A stretch of DNA of 64,000 nt from Emcibacter sp. SYSU 3D8 (GCF_039655875.1 NZ_JBBYXK010000001.1:62001-126000), one strand, 5' to 3'; counted from the stretch's first letter, positions 47,416 to 55,997 are shown. Numbers and translations are program-made. The notes: generated by a model from the sequence alone, not told the origin.

Positions 47416-48387
47416 ATGCCGGCTGAAACGCGGCTGGGTGAATTCGAACTCATCGCGGCATTGTTTGCCCCGCTTGCCGCACCGGGGGCCTTCGGCCTGA
47501 CCGACGACGCCGCCGTGCTCTCGCCGCCCGGCGGCGGCGATGTGGTGATGACCAAGGACATGATGGTTGCCGGTGTGCACTTCCTCGAGGAAGATCCGCC
47601 GGACCTGATCGCGCGCAAGTTGCTGCGAGTCAATCTTTCCGACCTTGCCGCCATGGGCGCCCGGCCGTTCGGATACGCGCTGGGCCTGAGCCTGCCGCCG
47701 GGTATCGACGATGCATGGCTGCGGGAATTCGCCGCCGGACTGGCCGCGGACCAGCGCGAGTTCGATGTGTTGCTTCTCGGCGGGGATACCACCTCGACGC
47801 CCGGGCCGCTCACCCTGTCGCTGACAGCGTTCGGGGCCGCGGCGACGGGCAGGGTGCTGCGCCGCACCGGCGCCTCCTTGGGCGACGCGGTATTTGTCTC
47901 CGGGACCATCGGCGACGCGGCCCTCGGCCTTCTGGCGCTGCGCGGCGAGGTGGACGACCCGGGCAATTATCTGGCAGGGCGATACAGGCTGCCCCAGCCG
48001 CGGATCGCCCTGGGCGCCGCGCTCACGGACACCGCGTCGGCCGGGTTGGATGTCTCCGACGGGCTGGTCGCCGACCTGGGCCATCTGTGCCGGGCCTCGG
48101 GTGTCGGCGCGGAGATCGACGTCGAACGCATTCCCCTTTCGGACGCGGCCCGCGCGATCATCGATGCCGATCCCGAAAAAATCGACCTCATCCTCGGTGG
48201 CGGCGACGATTACGAGCTGGTGTTTACCGTGCCGCCGAAGCGGATCGGGCATATCGAGCGTGAGGCATCCTCGCTGGGCGTGCCCGTGACCCGCATCGGC
48301 CGGATCGTCGCGGGCGAGGGTGTGCACGTGCTCGACACTTCGGGGCGCGAAATCATGCCGCGATTATCAGGATACCGGCACCGCTGA
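47416..48387 (+). CDS. thiL: Thiamine-monophosphate kinase ThiL
   Basis: ThiL phosphorylates thiamine monophosphate to the diphosphate cofactor. The 323-residue protein begins with the family motif ELIAALFAPL and TDDAAVLSPPGGGDVVMTKDMM. It has the Mg/ATP signature LGGDTTSTPGPLTLSLTAFG, and DVSDGLVADLGHLC in the second half. It is the last gene of the riboflavin operon. A run of seven T residues (48472-48478) lies downstream without a convincing stem. Confidence 0.95.
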   Translation: MPAETRLGEFELIAALFAPLAAPGAFGLTDDAAVLSPPGGGDVVMTKDMMVAGVHFLEEDPPDLIARKLLRVNLSDLAAMGARPFGYALGLSLPPGIDDAWLREFAAGLAADQREFDVLLLGGDTTSTPGPLTLSLTAFGAAATGRVLRRTGASLGDAVFVSGTIGDAALGLLALRGEVDDPGNYLAGRYRLPQPRIALGAALTDTASAGLDVSDGLVADLGHLCRASGVGAEIDVERIPLSDAARAIIDADPEKIDLILGGGDDYELVFTVPPKRIGHIEREASSLGVPVTRIGRIVAGEGVHVLDTSGREIMPRLSGYRHR

Positions 48388-48563
48388 CAGATATTTCAAA
48401 TTGTTTCCAGCGATTCGACGCATTTGCGCGGCAAACCGCAGATTCAGCCGCCGGTGAAACAATCGCGGGTGTTTTTTTGCGAGTCATTCTCGATAATCAT
48501 CCAGAATCAGGCCGGAAAGTGTCAAAATCGTGGGAAACTCCCGTTGTCCGGCCGTCAGATTCG

Positions 48564-48592
48564 TTGTGCAATCGCAAAAATCGGCTTAGTAT
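48564..48592 (+). promoter_or_regulatory. Candidate promoter of the LuxR-pair operon
   Basis: TTGTGC (48564-48569) and TAGTAT (48587-48592) are spaced by 17 bases, a fair sigma-70 match, 36 bases before the first regulator gene. No lux-box-like dyad was found here, which would fit constitutive receptor expression. Confidence 0.4.
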
Positions 48593-48627
48593 CCCGCTGA
48601 CATGGGACTGGGTTTTAAAGATCAGTA

Positions 48628-49272
48628 ATGACCGAGTACGAGCAAGTGGGCGAACTGGAAGGAATCAAGCGTAAGTTTGGCGCGTTCGTGAGAACGCGGG
48701 GCTTTGCGCATTTTGGTTTCCACCTCTACACCGTCTGGAACGATGGTGAGTGTCCGGATATCACGCTTACCAGCCTCTCGATCGTCGATCAGCCGGGCTA
48801 CCTTGCCCGCATGGCGACGGTTCTGGCGCCATTGTCCATTGGCGAGTCAATGGGACGCGGCGCGTTCTGGTGGTCTGATCCCGCCGGCAGCCAGTCGCCT
48901 GTTCTGGTTCTTCCCTATCGCGGCGGTGACGACGAGAAGGCACTGCTGACGCTGATGCCCCATGCCCTGGGCGAGGTCGCCACCGGAGATCTGCTCGATC
49001 GGGGACGCGAATTCTACGATATCGCCTCGCAGGCGTTGAAGGCCCACGGGTTCATCCCGCCTGTGCCGCAATTGTCCGAAGAAGAAAAGTGCTGCCTCAG
49101 GCTGCAGGCCGAAGGCGCTGTGACGCCGGCGCGGCTGAAGGCATACGGCATGCTGCCGGATGATTTCCGGCGCCACATGCGTACCGCGACCAAGAGCATG
49201 CGCGCGCAGAACGAAGTTCACGCGGTGGTTATCGCGCTTCGCCTGCACTTGATTTCTCCTGAGATCGGATAG
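48628..49272 (+). CDS. Decayed LuxR-family paralogue
   Basis: The 214-residue protein aligns over its length with quorum-sensing LuxR proteins but is worn at the key sites. The C-terminal 60 residues (LSEEEKCCLRLQAEGAVTPA onwards, to VIALRLHLI) parallel the GerE helix-turn-helix of the next gene, but the recognition-helix residues are replaced (PDDFRRHMRTATKSM). The N-terminal half lacks the W-Y-D-P-W-G acyl-homoserine-lactone pocket pattern. It lies 4 bases before an intact luxR and is surely cotranscribed. It could be a heterodimer partner or antagonist, as with TraR-like TrlR proteins, but this is inference. Confidence 0.7.
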   Translation: MTEYEQVGELEGIKRKFGAFVRTRGFAHFGFHLYTVWNDGECPDITLTSLSIVDQPGYLARMATVLAPLSIGESMGRGAFWWSDPAGSQSPVLVLPYRGGDDEKALLTLMPHALGEVATGDLLDRGREFYDIASQALKAHGFIPPVPQLSEEEKCCLRLQAEGAVTPARLKAYGMLPDDFRRHMRTATKSMRAQNEVHAVVIALRLHLISPEIG

Positions 49273-49276
49273 GCCC

Positions 49277-49999
49277 ATGGAGATCCTGGAGTACATCGAA
49301 CGTTCAAACGCAGCCCAGTCACGGGACGAAGCCCTGGTGCTTTTCCGGCAGGCAGTCGGCCAGTATGGCTTCGACCGGGTGATGTATCACAGCACCCGCG
49401 CCGTCGGCGAAGGCGAGGACGACGGGTCGTCGGTTGTCCTGACCAATTACCCGAATGACTGGCTCGGCCAGTACGCGACCAATCGCTGGGACAAGTACGA
49501 TCCGGTCGTCCGCTATGGCATCGTGGCGCCGCGCCCCTTCTGCTGGGATGCACTGCCCACGCACATGCATCTGACCAAGCAACAGCGCGTCCTGATGGGA
49601 GGCGCCGTGGATGCCGGCCTGAATGATGGCGTTGGCATTCCCCTGCACGGTCCTCGCGGCGAAAGTTCGGGCGTTGGCCTGGCCAGCACGTCGGGCCGGA
49701 CCGATGCGCCGCATCACCTGGGCGTTCTGAATGCCCTCGTTCACCAGTTTCACCTGAATTACTGGTCGTTCGAAGAGCCGGGCAGCCGCGACCAGATCGC
49801 GGTATCGCTGACGGCGCGCGAGCGTGAAGTTCTTCATTGGTGCGCCCAGGGCAAGAGCAACTGGACCATCGGCGAGATCATCGGCATTTCCGAGCATGGC
49901 GTTGAATTCCATGTCCGTAACATGCTGAAGAAACTGGACGTCGACAGCCGTATCACCGCGGTGGTCAAGGCGCTGCATCTGGGCCTGATCCTGCCGTAA
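49277..49999 (+). CDS. luxR: LuxR-family quorum-sensing receptor
   Basis: The 240-residue protein has an N-terminal autoinducer-binding domain with all six invariant residues in place: W62, Y66, D75, P76, W90 and G118, with the spacing of TraR W57, Y61, D70, P71, W85 and G113. The C-terminal GerE domain begins LTAREREVLHWCAQGKSNWT and has the recognition helix ISEHGVEFHVRNMLKKL. It should bind an acyl-homoserine lactone and DNA. It lies 462 bases upstream of a LuxI synthase in the same direction and ends in a strong terminator, so receptor and synthase are separately transcribed. Confidence 0.93.
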   Translation: MEILEYIERSNAAQSRDEALVLFRQAVGQYGFDRVMYHSTRAVGEGEDDGSSVVLTNYPNDWLGQYATNRWDKYDPVVRYGIVAPRPFCWDALPTHMHLTKQQRVLMGGAVDAGLNDGVGIPLHGPRGESSGVGLASTSGRTDAPHHLGVLNALVHQFHLNYWSFEEPGSRDQIAVSLTAREREVLHWCAQGKSNWTIGEIIGISEHGVEFHVRNMLKKLDVDSRITAVVKALHLGLILP

Positions 50000-50028
50000 C
50001 AGCGCGACAAGTCATTTGGTTGAATAAA

Positions 50029-50058
50029 GGCCGCGACGGTATCCGTCGCGGCCTTTTT
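50029..50058 (+). terminator. Rho-independent terminator of the luxR operon
   Basis: GGCCGCGACGG (50029-50039) and CCGTCGCGGCC (50043-50053) form a perfect 11-bp stem with the three-base loop TAT, followed by TTTTT (50054-50058). The last T is the first base of the tandem repeat that follows. Confidence 0.95.
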
Positions 50059-50161
50059 CGTCGTGCCGGGTCGTCGTGCCGGGTCGTCGTGCCGGGTCGT
50101 CGTGCCGGGTCGTCGTGCCGGGTCGTCGTGCCGGGTCGTCGTGCCGGGTCGTCGTGCCGGG
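50058..50161 (+). repeat. Eight perfect tandem copies of a 13-bp repeat
   Basis: The unit TCGTCGTGCCGGG is repeated eight times without a change (50058-50161). Decayed copies follow: TCGAGGGACCGGG (50162-50174), TCGAGGGGCCAGG (50175-50187) and a G-rich end to about 50200. It lies between the luxR terminator and the luxI promoter. It is a minisatellite likely to vary in copy number. An open frame across it is an artefact of the 39-base period. Confidence 0.97.
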
Positions 50162-50380
50162 TCGAGGGACCGGGTCGAGGGGCCAGGGCAGGGGCAGGGG
50201 CTCGTCCGATCCCGCCTTAATCGATCACATTGCCGCTGCAGCTCCGCCGCTGTTTTTTCTAATTCAAGTTTTATGCATGTAAGGGTTCTGGGCCTCCAAA
50301 TGGCTTCTGGAGGGCCAAATACGCTGCGCCCGAGACAATTCTCCGTTTAATATCAAGGCGTAAGAAGTTTTCTGCAAAAC

Positions 50381-50398
50381 CCTACGGAGTACCGTAGG
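50381..50398. promoter_or_regulatory. Palindromic lux-box-like operator upstream of luxI
   Basis: CCTACGG (50381-50387) and CCGTAGG (50392-50398) are perfect complements around AGTA, giving an 18-bp dyad like LuxR-family binding sites. Its centre is about 72 bases before the luxI ATG. LuxR-type activators commonly bind near -42, which would place the start point near 50432. Confidence 0.72.
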
Positions 50399-50461
50399 TG
50401 TGGAGCGCGCGCCGGCGGGGTACCGTCATCAGGCTTCAACCCGCAACCTGATGATAGAGCC

Positions 50462-51106
50462 ATGATCGATTGTATTACCTGCGAAACAGCCCACCTCTTC
50501 GGCGACGCCATCGCGTCGCAGCATCGTCTTCGCTATAAGGTCTTCATTCAGCAGCAGGGCTACGATGTCCCGAGCTATCGGGGCATGGAGTTCGACCAGT
50601 TCGACACGCCGGCTGCCACTTACCTGACTTATCGGGATAAGCAGGGCGTCGTTCGCGCTGTGACGCGCGTCAGCCCGACCAGCATGCCGTACATGCTCGA
50701 GGAAGTTTTCTCCGACATGGTCACCTTCGCGCCGCTCGTGAAGTCGGACCGGATCTGGGAGGGTACTCGCCTCGCCGTCGATCCAGACCTGCCTGACGCC
50801 GAACGGGCGCGCGTGGTCGGTGAGATGATGTGCGGCTACCTGGAATTCGGTATCCGCGAAGGCATCGATGAATTCTACATTCTGATGCCCGTCGCGCTGC
50901 AGACCATTCTCATGGAGCGCACCGGCTGGCCGGTGACGGTTCTGGGCGAGACCCGGATGATTGGCGGCGAAGCCGTCCGCGCCGTGGCCCCCAAGGTGTC
51001 GCCGGAAATTCTTGCCCGCGTCCGCGGCAAGCTCGGCATTACGTATTCAGTCCTTCAGACCGCCGACGACCTCGCGGCCGTCGAAACTCAGGAAAAGGTA
51101 GCTTAA
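50462..51106 (+). CDS. luxI: Acyl-homoserine-lactone synthase LuxI
   Basis: LuxI makes an N-acyl-homoserine lactone from S-adenosylmethionine and an acyl carrier. The 214-residue protein keeps R24, F28, E43, D45 and D48 (RLRYKVFIQQQGY and MEFDQFDTPA) and the WEGTRLAVD catalytic segment. The usually invariant Trp34 is Tyr34. The acyl chain cannot be predicted. The gene follows a lux-box-like site, which suggests positive feedback by the LuxR, and is followed after one base by a 61-residue protein gene. Confidence 0.94.
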   Translation: MIDCITCETAHLFGDAIASQHRLRYKVFIQQQGYDVPSYRGMEFDQFDTPAATYLTYRDKQGVVRAVTRVSPTSMPYMLEEVFSDMVTFAPLVKSDRIWEGTRLAVDPDLPDAERARVVGEMMCGYLEFGIREGIDEFYILMPVALQTILMERTGWPVTVLGETRMIGGEAVRAVAPKVSPEILARVRGKLGITYSVLQTADDLAAVETQEKVA

Positions 51107-51107
51107 C

Positions 51108-51293
51108 ATGACCCCCGAAACGCGTATCAGTGGTTTGGTTGCCGAGACCTCTCAGGAGAATGCCCAGTCGCTTCTTCCGGGTCTGCAGTACCTGGCGCGC
51201 GAAGCCCGTTGGGCCGAGCTGAACGAGGTCGCACAGATCCTCGACGACGCCATCAATGACATATCGAAGTGGATTCGCGGCAGCGCGAATTAA
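51108..51293 (+). CDS. Small protein coupled to luxI, unknown function
   Basis: The 61-residue protein (MTPETRISGLVAETS at its start) is mainly helical and acidic, with the helix EARWAELNEVAQILDDAIND, a Trp-containing end and no cysteine or signal peptide. AGGAAAAGG at the end of luxI is its ribosome site, and its ATG begins one base after the luxI stop. The position suggests a partner or modulator of LuxI or LuxR, but I recognise no family. Codon use looks normal for the region, so it appears to be a real gene. Confidence 0.7.
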   Translation: MTPETRISGLVAETSQENAQSLLPGLQYLAREARWAELNEVAQILDDAINDISKWIRGSAN

Positions 51294-51368
51294 AGAGCAC
51301 GCCGCCACCGCCTCCTGGAGAGGCGGAAGCGCAGGAAGTTTTGCCGGGTAAACTTGGGCCGGCATAAG

Positions 51369-51423
51369 CGCCGGGTTCTCGAAGCGGGTATTTTCCCCGA
51401 TCGAGACCCGGCGTTTGCTTTTT
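51369..51423 (+). terminator. Terminator of the luxI operon
   Basis: CGCCGGGTTCTCGA (51369-51382) pairs with TCGAGACCCGGCG (51401-51413) with one bulged base, followed by TTTGCTTTTT (51414-51423). A shorter 7-bp hairpin lies just after the small gene (51308-51326). The rest of 51294-51672 shows no gene; it must hold the hppA promoter. Confidence 0.75.
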
Positions 51424-51672
51424 CGGGTCTTTCTCACAAAGCCACATTCACCCCTGTTCGGCCGGGTTTCCCTGACGGCCGGACGGGCGGGACTGCGGCG
51501 CCAATTGGCCGGGACCGGACCGTTTCGACGCGGGCCCGGCGCTTGCGTTTGAAGGGTGGATACGTCACAGTTTCGACCGAACCTAGAACCCGTAAATCGG
51601 GCGAACCACCGGGTCCGCGGACAATGTTTCCGCTGTAATGAGGCCCCAACGAATAGATGAGGGAAGTCTCTG

Positions 51673-53766
51673 ATGTCACTTGAACTTTGGCTGGTCATAG
51701 GCTGCGGTCTGTTGGCCGTTGTCTATGGCCTAGTAACCGGCCGCGCCATTCTTGCAGCAAGCGCCGGCAATGCACGGATGCAGGAAATCGCAGCCGCCGT
51801 CCAGGAGGGGGCAAAGGCCTATCTGAACCGACAATACACCACGATCGGTGTCGTCGGCGTTATCATCGCGATCGGTCTGTTCTTCGCCCTTGGCAAATTC
51901 GCCGCGCTGGGCTTCGTGATCGGCGCGGTACTGTCCGGCGCCGCCGGCTATGTCGGCATGATCGTCTCGGTCCGCGCCAATGTGCGTACCGCCGAGGCAT
52001 CGCGTATCGGCCTTGGCGCCGGGCTTAGCCTGGCGTTCCGCGCCGGCGCCGTTACCGGCATGCTCGTCGCCGGTCTGGCGCTGCTGGGCGTTGCCGGCTA
52101 TTACGCGTTCCTTCTCAGCTTCGACTTCCCCGAAGGCGATCGCAGCCTGATCGACGGGCTCGTTTCCCTGGGTTTCGGCGCGTCGCTGATTTCCATCTTC
52201 GCCCGTCTCGGCGGCGGTATTTTCACCAAGGGCGCCGACGTTGGCGCCGATCTGGTGGGTAAGGTCGAAGCCGGCATTCCCGAGGATGACCCGCGCAATC
52301 CTGCAACGATCGCCGACAATGTGGGCGACAATGTGGGTGACTGCGCCGGCATGGCAGCCGATTTGTTCGAGACCTATGCGGTGACCATTGTTGCCACCAT
52401 GGTGCTGGCGAGCATCTATTTCGTCGGCGAAGTGCAGACCAGCCTGATGCTGTATCCGCTGGCCATCGGCGGCGTCTGCATCGTCACCTCCATCATCGGC
52501 ACGTTCTTTGTCCGTCTGGGCAGCTCCAACAACATCATGGGGGCACTGTACAAGGGCTTCATCGCCACGGCGGTGCTGTCGCTGATCGCACTCTACCCGC
52601 TGACCGAGTACATTCTTGGCGGCATGGATGCGGCTTTCGAGGTCAACGGCAACGCGTTCACCGCCATGTCGCTGTTCTATTGCGGTGTCACTGGCCTGGT
52701 GATCACCGGCCTGCTGATCTGGATTACCGAATATTACACCGGCACCAACTTCCGCCCGGTGAAGAGCATTGCTCAGGCATCGACGACGGGCCACGGCACC
52801 AATGTGATCCAGGGTCTTGCCGTCTCCATGGAAGCGACCGCGCCGATGGCGCTGGTTATCTGCGCCGGCATCATCATCACCTACAGCTTTGCCGGCCTGT
52901 TCGGCATCGCCATCGCCGTCAGCACCATGCTGGCACTTGCCGGCATGGTCGTTGCCCTCGACGCCTATGGCCCGGTGACCGATAACGCCGGCGGCATTGC
53001 CGAGATGGCCGACATGGAGCCGGAAGTACGCAAGGTCACCGACGCGCTGGACGCCGTCGGCAACACCACCAAGGCGGTCACCAAGGGCTATGCGATCGGT
53101 TCGGCCGGTCTTGGCGCGCTGGTGCTGTTTGCCGCTTATACCGAGGATCTGGCTCACTTCTTCAACGACGTGACCGTGAACTTCAGCCTGTCCAACCCCT
53201 ATGTGGTGGTCGGTCTGCTGCTCGGCGGCCTGTTGCCCTATCTGTTCGGCGCCATGGGCATGATGGCGGTCGGCCGCGCGGCCGGCGCCATCGTCGAGGA
53301 AGTCCGGACCCAGTTCCGTGAAAACCCCGGCATCATGGCGGGCACGTCCAAGCCCAATTATGCCCGTTCGGTCGATCTTCTGACCAAGGCGGCGATCCGG
53401 GAGATGATCATCCCGTCGCTGCTGCCGGTGTTGTCGCCGATCGCGGTGTATTTCCTCTTCAATGCCATTGCCGGACAGGCGGATGCCTTCGCGGCGCTGG
53501 GCGCCATGCTGCTTGGTGTCATCGTCACCGGCGTGTTCGTCGCCATTTCCATGACCGCCGGCGGCGGCGCGTGGGACAATGCGAAGAAGTACATCGAGGA
53601 CGGTCATCATGGCGGCAAGGGCTCGGAAGCCCACAAAGCCGCGGTGACGGGCGATACGGTCGGCGATCCCTACAAGGATACCGCCGGCCCGGCCGTCAAC
53701 CCGATGATCAAGATCACCAACATCGTGGCTCTGCTGCTGCTCGCCATCCTGGCGCGCAACGCATAG
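51673..53766 (+). CDS. hppA: Membrane-bound proton-translocating pyrophosphatase HppA (K+-independent type)
   Basis: HppA pumps protons with the energy of pyrophosphate hydrolysis. The 697-residue protein has about 16 membrane segments and the pyrophosphate site [20 protein letters not shown] followed by [16 protein letters not shown]. The key position reads [10 protein letters not shown]: a Lys here marks the K+-independent subclass, where K+-dependent pumps have Ala. The C-terminal [20 protein letters not shown] is also intact. It has a GAGGGAAG ribosome site and is monocistronic. Confidence 0.96.
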   Translation: MSLELWLVIGCGLLAVVYGLVTGRAILAASAGNARMQEIAAAVQEGAKAYLNRQYTTIGVVGVIIAIGLFFALGKFAALGFVIGAVLSGAAGYVGMIVSVRANVRTAEASRIGLGAGLSLAFRAGAVTGMLVAGLALLGVAGYYAFLLSFDFPEGDRSLIDGLVSLGFGASLISIFARLGGGIFTKGADVGADLVGKVEAGIPEDDPRNPATIADNVGDNVGDCAGMAADLFETYAVTIVATMVLASIYFVGEVQTSLMLYPLAIGGVCIVTSIIGTFFVRLGSSNNIMGALYKGFIATAVLSLIALYPLTEYILGGMDAAFEVNGNAFTAMSLFYCGVTGLVITGLLIWITEYYTGTNFRPVKSIAQASTTGHGTNVIQGLAVSMEATAPMALVICAGIIITYSFAGLFGIAIAVSTMLALAGMVVALDAYGPVTDNAGGIAEMADMEPEVRKVTDALDAVGNTTKAVTKGYAIGSAGLGALVLFAAYTEDLAHFFNDVTVNFSLSNPYVVVGLLLGGLLPYLFGAMGMMAVGRAAGAIVEEVRTQFRENPGIMAGTSKPNYARSVDLLTKAAIREMIIPSLLPVLSPIAVYFLFNAIAGQADAFAALGAMLLGVIVTGVFVAISMTAGGGAWDNAKKYIEDGHHGGKGSEAHKAAVTGDTVGDPYKDTAGPAVNPMIKITNIVALLLLAILARNA

Positions 53767-53783
53767 GGCAGGCGCATTACAGG

Positions 53784-53817
53784 AAAGGGCCCGGTGGGAA
53801 ACCGCCGGGCCCTTTTT
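53784..53817 (+). terminator. Rho-independent terminator of hppA
   Basis: AAAGGGCCCGG (53784-53794) pairs with CCGGGCCCTTT (53805-53815) and is followed by further T residues to 53817. It lies 18 bases after the hppA stop. The next 190 bases to the bamE end show no gene. Confidence 0.92.
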
Positions 53818-54006
53818 CCTTGCCTGCGTGCCGGAATACATTCCGGGACGATTTACTGGTGGTGCAAGGACTGGCGCAGCGGCAGGATTTCAAGGCCCCA
53901 TCATGCGGGGCCATGCTGACCGAACGCCAAGCGACCCGTGCCAAGGGCAGGGATATCCCACGCTCAAGGCACGCTCCGGGAGCGAACGCGCCCAGCTGCG
54001 GAACGC

Positions 54007-54471
54007 CTAGTTACCAGGCGATGCCGGGCCGGGACCGCTGAAGCGACCGATATTGCTGAAGATTTGCTCGAAGAAGCCCAGCTCCTTGCCGCGGGTCGGC
54101 GTCTTGTCGCCGACCGGGCTCACCTCGCGGGCTGCTTCCATGCCGGCGCGGGAGATTTCCTTGACGTTGCCAGACTGGTCGAACGAGACCTGCAGAACCT
54201 GGTTGTCCACCACGTCGGGGCGGAAGAATGCCCAGCTCTCCTGCGTTCTGGTCACATAATACCAGTTCTCGTCATCGAAGGTTCCAGGCACGGTAGGCGT
54301 ACCCAGCGCCGCCAGTACGGAGGCGCGGTTGTCGACGCCCGGACGGATCTCGGTGATCACGTCCTCGTCCATCAGATAACCGCGCGTATCAACGGTCTTG
54401 GCGCAGCCTGACAGCATGGCCGTACAGGCCACCGTCAGACCCAGTGCAACGAGAAGCGTCTGTCTGTTCAC
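54007..54471 (-). CDS. bamE: Outer-membrane assembly lipoprotein BamE
   Basis: BamE is a small lipoprotein of the BAM complex that inserts beta-barrel proteins. The protein of 154 residues starts NRQTLLVALGLTVACTAMLSGC, shown here in two parts: the lipobox is LSGC with the lipidated Cys23. The SmpA/OmlA core includes RGYLMDEDVITEIRPGVDNR and VLAALGTPTVPGTFDDENWYY. The GTG at 54471 is preferred, since the longer frame (from 54552) gives a charged extension before the signal peptide; a TTG one codon earlier is also possible. It is divergent from the next gene. Confidence 0.9.
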   Translation of the reverse strand: MNRQTLLVALGLTVACTAMLSGCAKTVDTRGYLMDEDVITEIRPGVDNRASVLAALGTPTVPGTFDDENWYYVTRTQESWAFFRPDVVDNQVLQVSFDQSGNVKEISRAGMEAAREVSPVGDKTPTRGKELGFFEQIFSNIGRFSGPGPASPGN

Positions 54472-54610
54472 CAACTCACTCTTTAATCGAGATGCCGGCG
54501 CCGGTTGACGGCGCCCGGCCAAGGGCCTATTCGCTGGGCTAGAAAATGGCATCGCACCCCGGCACTGTCAACGTCCGCGCCGGTTGGGCGATCGCCTCGT
54601 GGATTAGGCT

Positions 54611-55171
54611 ATGCTGCAGTTCCTGAAGAATATCCGCCGGGCATTCATGCCCTCGCCCGATCAGCTCCGGGCGAACGCGCTCTACAATACCGCCGTGAAT
54701 CAATCGCGGCGCACTGGCTTCTACACCACATGCGGCGTTCCGGACACGATCGATGGCCGTTTCGACATGATCGTTGTCCATGCCTTTCTGATCATGCGGC
54801 GGCTGCGCGACGGCGGTCCAGATGGCGAGGCGCTGTCTCAGGTGCTGTTCGATGAAATGTTCGCGGACATGGACCGCTCGCTGCGCGAGATGGGTGTCGG
54901 CGACATGGGCATTGGCCGCAGGGTCCGCGCCATGGGCAAGGCGTTCATGGGCCGGGTCAAGGCCTATGAGGAGGCCCTGGAAGAGGGTGGTGCTGCGCTC
55001 GAGGAGGCGCTGACACGAAATGTCTACCGCGATGCGGCGCCCGCGCCCGCCGCGCTGGACCATCTGGCGGCCTATATGCGCCGGGAAAACACTGCATTGA
55101 GGTCGTTCCCGATTGCCGCCCTGATGGCGGGCGAGGTGAATTTCGGGCCGGCCCCGGGAGACTCGCCATGA
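54611..55171 (+). CDS. Ubiquinol-cytochrome c chaperone family protein
   Basis: The 186-residue protein belongs to the CBP3/UQCC family, which assists assembly of cytochrome bc1 complexes. It shows ALYNTAVNQSRRTGFYTTCGVPDTIDG and FDMIVVHAFLIMRRLRDGG in separate segments, followed by LSQVLFDEMFADMDRSLREMGVGDMGIG-type text, a hallmark of the family. It overlaps the DUF177 gene by four bases, and the order bamE-chaperone-DUF177-rpmF-plsX is conserved in Alphaproteobacteria. Confidence 0.9.
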   Translation: MLQFLKNIRRAFMPSPDQLRANALYNTAVNQSRRTGFYTTCGVPDTIDGRFDMIVVHAFLIMRRLRDGGPDGEALSQVLFDEMFADMDRSLREMGVGDMGIGRRVRAMGKAFMGRVKAYEEALEEGGAALEEALTRNVYRDAAPAPAALDHLAAYMRRENTALRSFPIAALMAGEVNFGPAPGDSP

Positions 55172-55707
55172 CCGAGAGCAATCGTCCTGAATTGCACCGT
55201 CCATTCGACATAGTCAGCCTTCCCGATGGCGGACGTCATATCGAAATCAGCCCGAGCGATGCGGAGCGTGACGCGATCGCCCGCCGTCTCGACTTGCTCG
55301 CGGTTGCGGATTTCGCTGTGCGCGGCCGTCTCGATCCGCTGCGCCGCGGGCGCTCGGCGATATTCAACGGGCGGATGACCGCGGCACTTACCCAGAGATG
55401 CATTATCACGGGTGACCCGGTCGACGCGGCGATCGACGAGGAAATCCATGTGCGGTTGCTGACCGAGGACGAATCCGACAAGCGGACCGAGGTCGAAATC
55501 GACGCCGACGAGGACGATCTGGAGATTGCCGAGGAGGGAATCGTCGACCTGGGTGAAATCTGCGTGCAATATCTGGCTATTGCGCTTGATCCCTATCCCC
55601 GTGCGCCGGGGGCCCAGGCGCCCGCTTTGCCCGAAGAAGTCGATTCCGCAGACGTCGTGAAGCCGAATCCTTTCGCCGTGTTGAAGAAACTGAAAGACAA
55701 AACTTGA
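55168..55707 (+). CDS. DUF177 (YceD-like) protein, linked to 23S rRNA
   Basis: The 179-residue protein has the DUF177 pattern: a middle part with RCIITGDPVDAAIDEEIHVR and the acidic EIDADEDDLEIAEEGIVDLG, and the late DLGEICVQYLAIALDPYPR. YceD-family proteins are found in bacteria next to rpmF and have been linked to large ribosomal RNA processing or stability. It ends 80 bases before rpmF and begins in the stop of the chaperone gene. Confidence 0.88.
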   Translation: MTESNRPELHRPFDIVSLPDGGRHIEISPSDAERDAIARRLDLLAVADFAVRGRLDPLRRGRSAIFNGRMTAALTQRCIITGDPVDAAIDEEIHVRLLTEDESDKRTEVEIDADEDDLEIAEEGIVDLGEICVQYLAIALDPYPRAPGAQAPALPEEVDSADVVKPNPFAVLKKLKDKT

Positions 55708-55787
55708 AGCGCGTAGAATTCTGAGTATGTTCTGGCGCCTAAACGTTGCCCCGGTGGTCGGGGCGCTAAGTAGCAAGAGTTCGACAG

Positions 55788-55973
55788 ATGGCGGTACCGA
55801 AAAGAAAAACCACGCCCTCGAAACGGAATATGCGCCGTTCGCATCATGCGCTCGTGCGCACTCAGTCCGTTGAGTGCCCGAATTGCGGCGAGGTCAAGCT
55901 GCCGCATCATGTCTGCGGGGCATGCGGCCAGTATGACGGCCGCGAGGTTACCGAGGCGACCGAGACCTTCTAA
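55788..55973 (+). CDS. rpmF: 50S ribosomal protein L32
   Basis: The 61-residue protein begins [20 protein letters not shown] and ends with the zinc-ribbon region [20 protein letters not shown], so it is the cysteine-containing form of L32. It lies between DUF177 and plsX, the usual rpmF-plsX-fabH order that couples ribosome and lipid synthesis. GACAG bases before the ATG give a weak ribosome site. Confidence 0.97.
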   Translation: MAVPKRKTTPSKRNMRRSHHALVRTQSVECPNCGEVKLPHHVCGACGQYDGREVTEATETF

Positions 55974-55997
55974 GCAACGGGTGCGGGGGATGTCACA

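Noticed and set aside
50058-50200. Possible CRISPR array
   Set aside because: The units are 13 bp and directly joined with no spacers, and no cas genes are present.
50020-50220. A 66-codon frame across the 13-bp tandem repeat with a repeated RRAGSSCRVVVPG peptide
   Set aside because: The peptide repeat follows from three copies of a 13-base unit. The frame begins before the luxR terminator stem and reads through it, and there is no ribosome site.
51730-53841. A 703-codon open frame opposite hppA
   Set aside because: It is the mirror of the strongly conserved pyrophosphatase and is rich in His, Gln and Arg with no domain.
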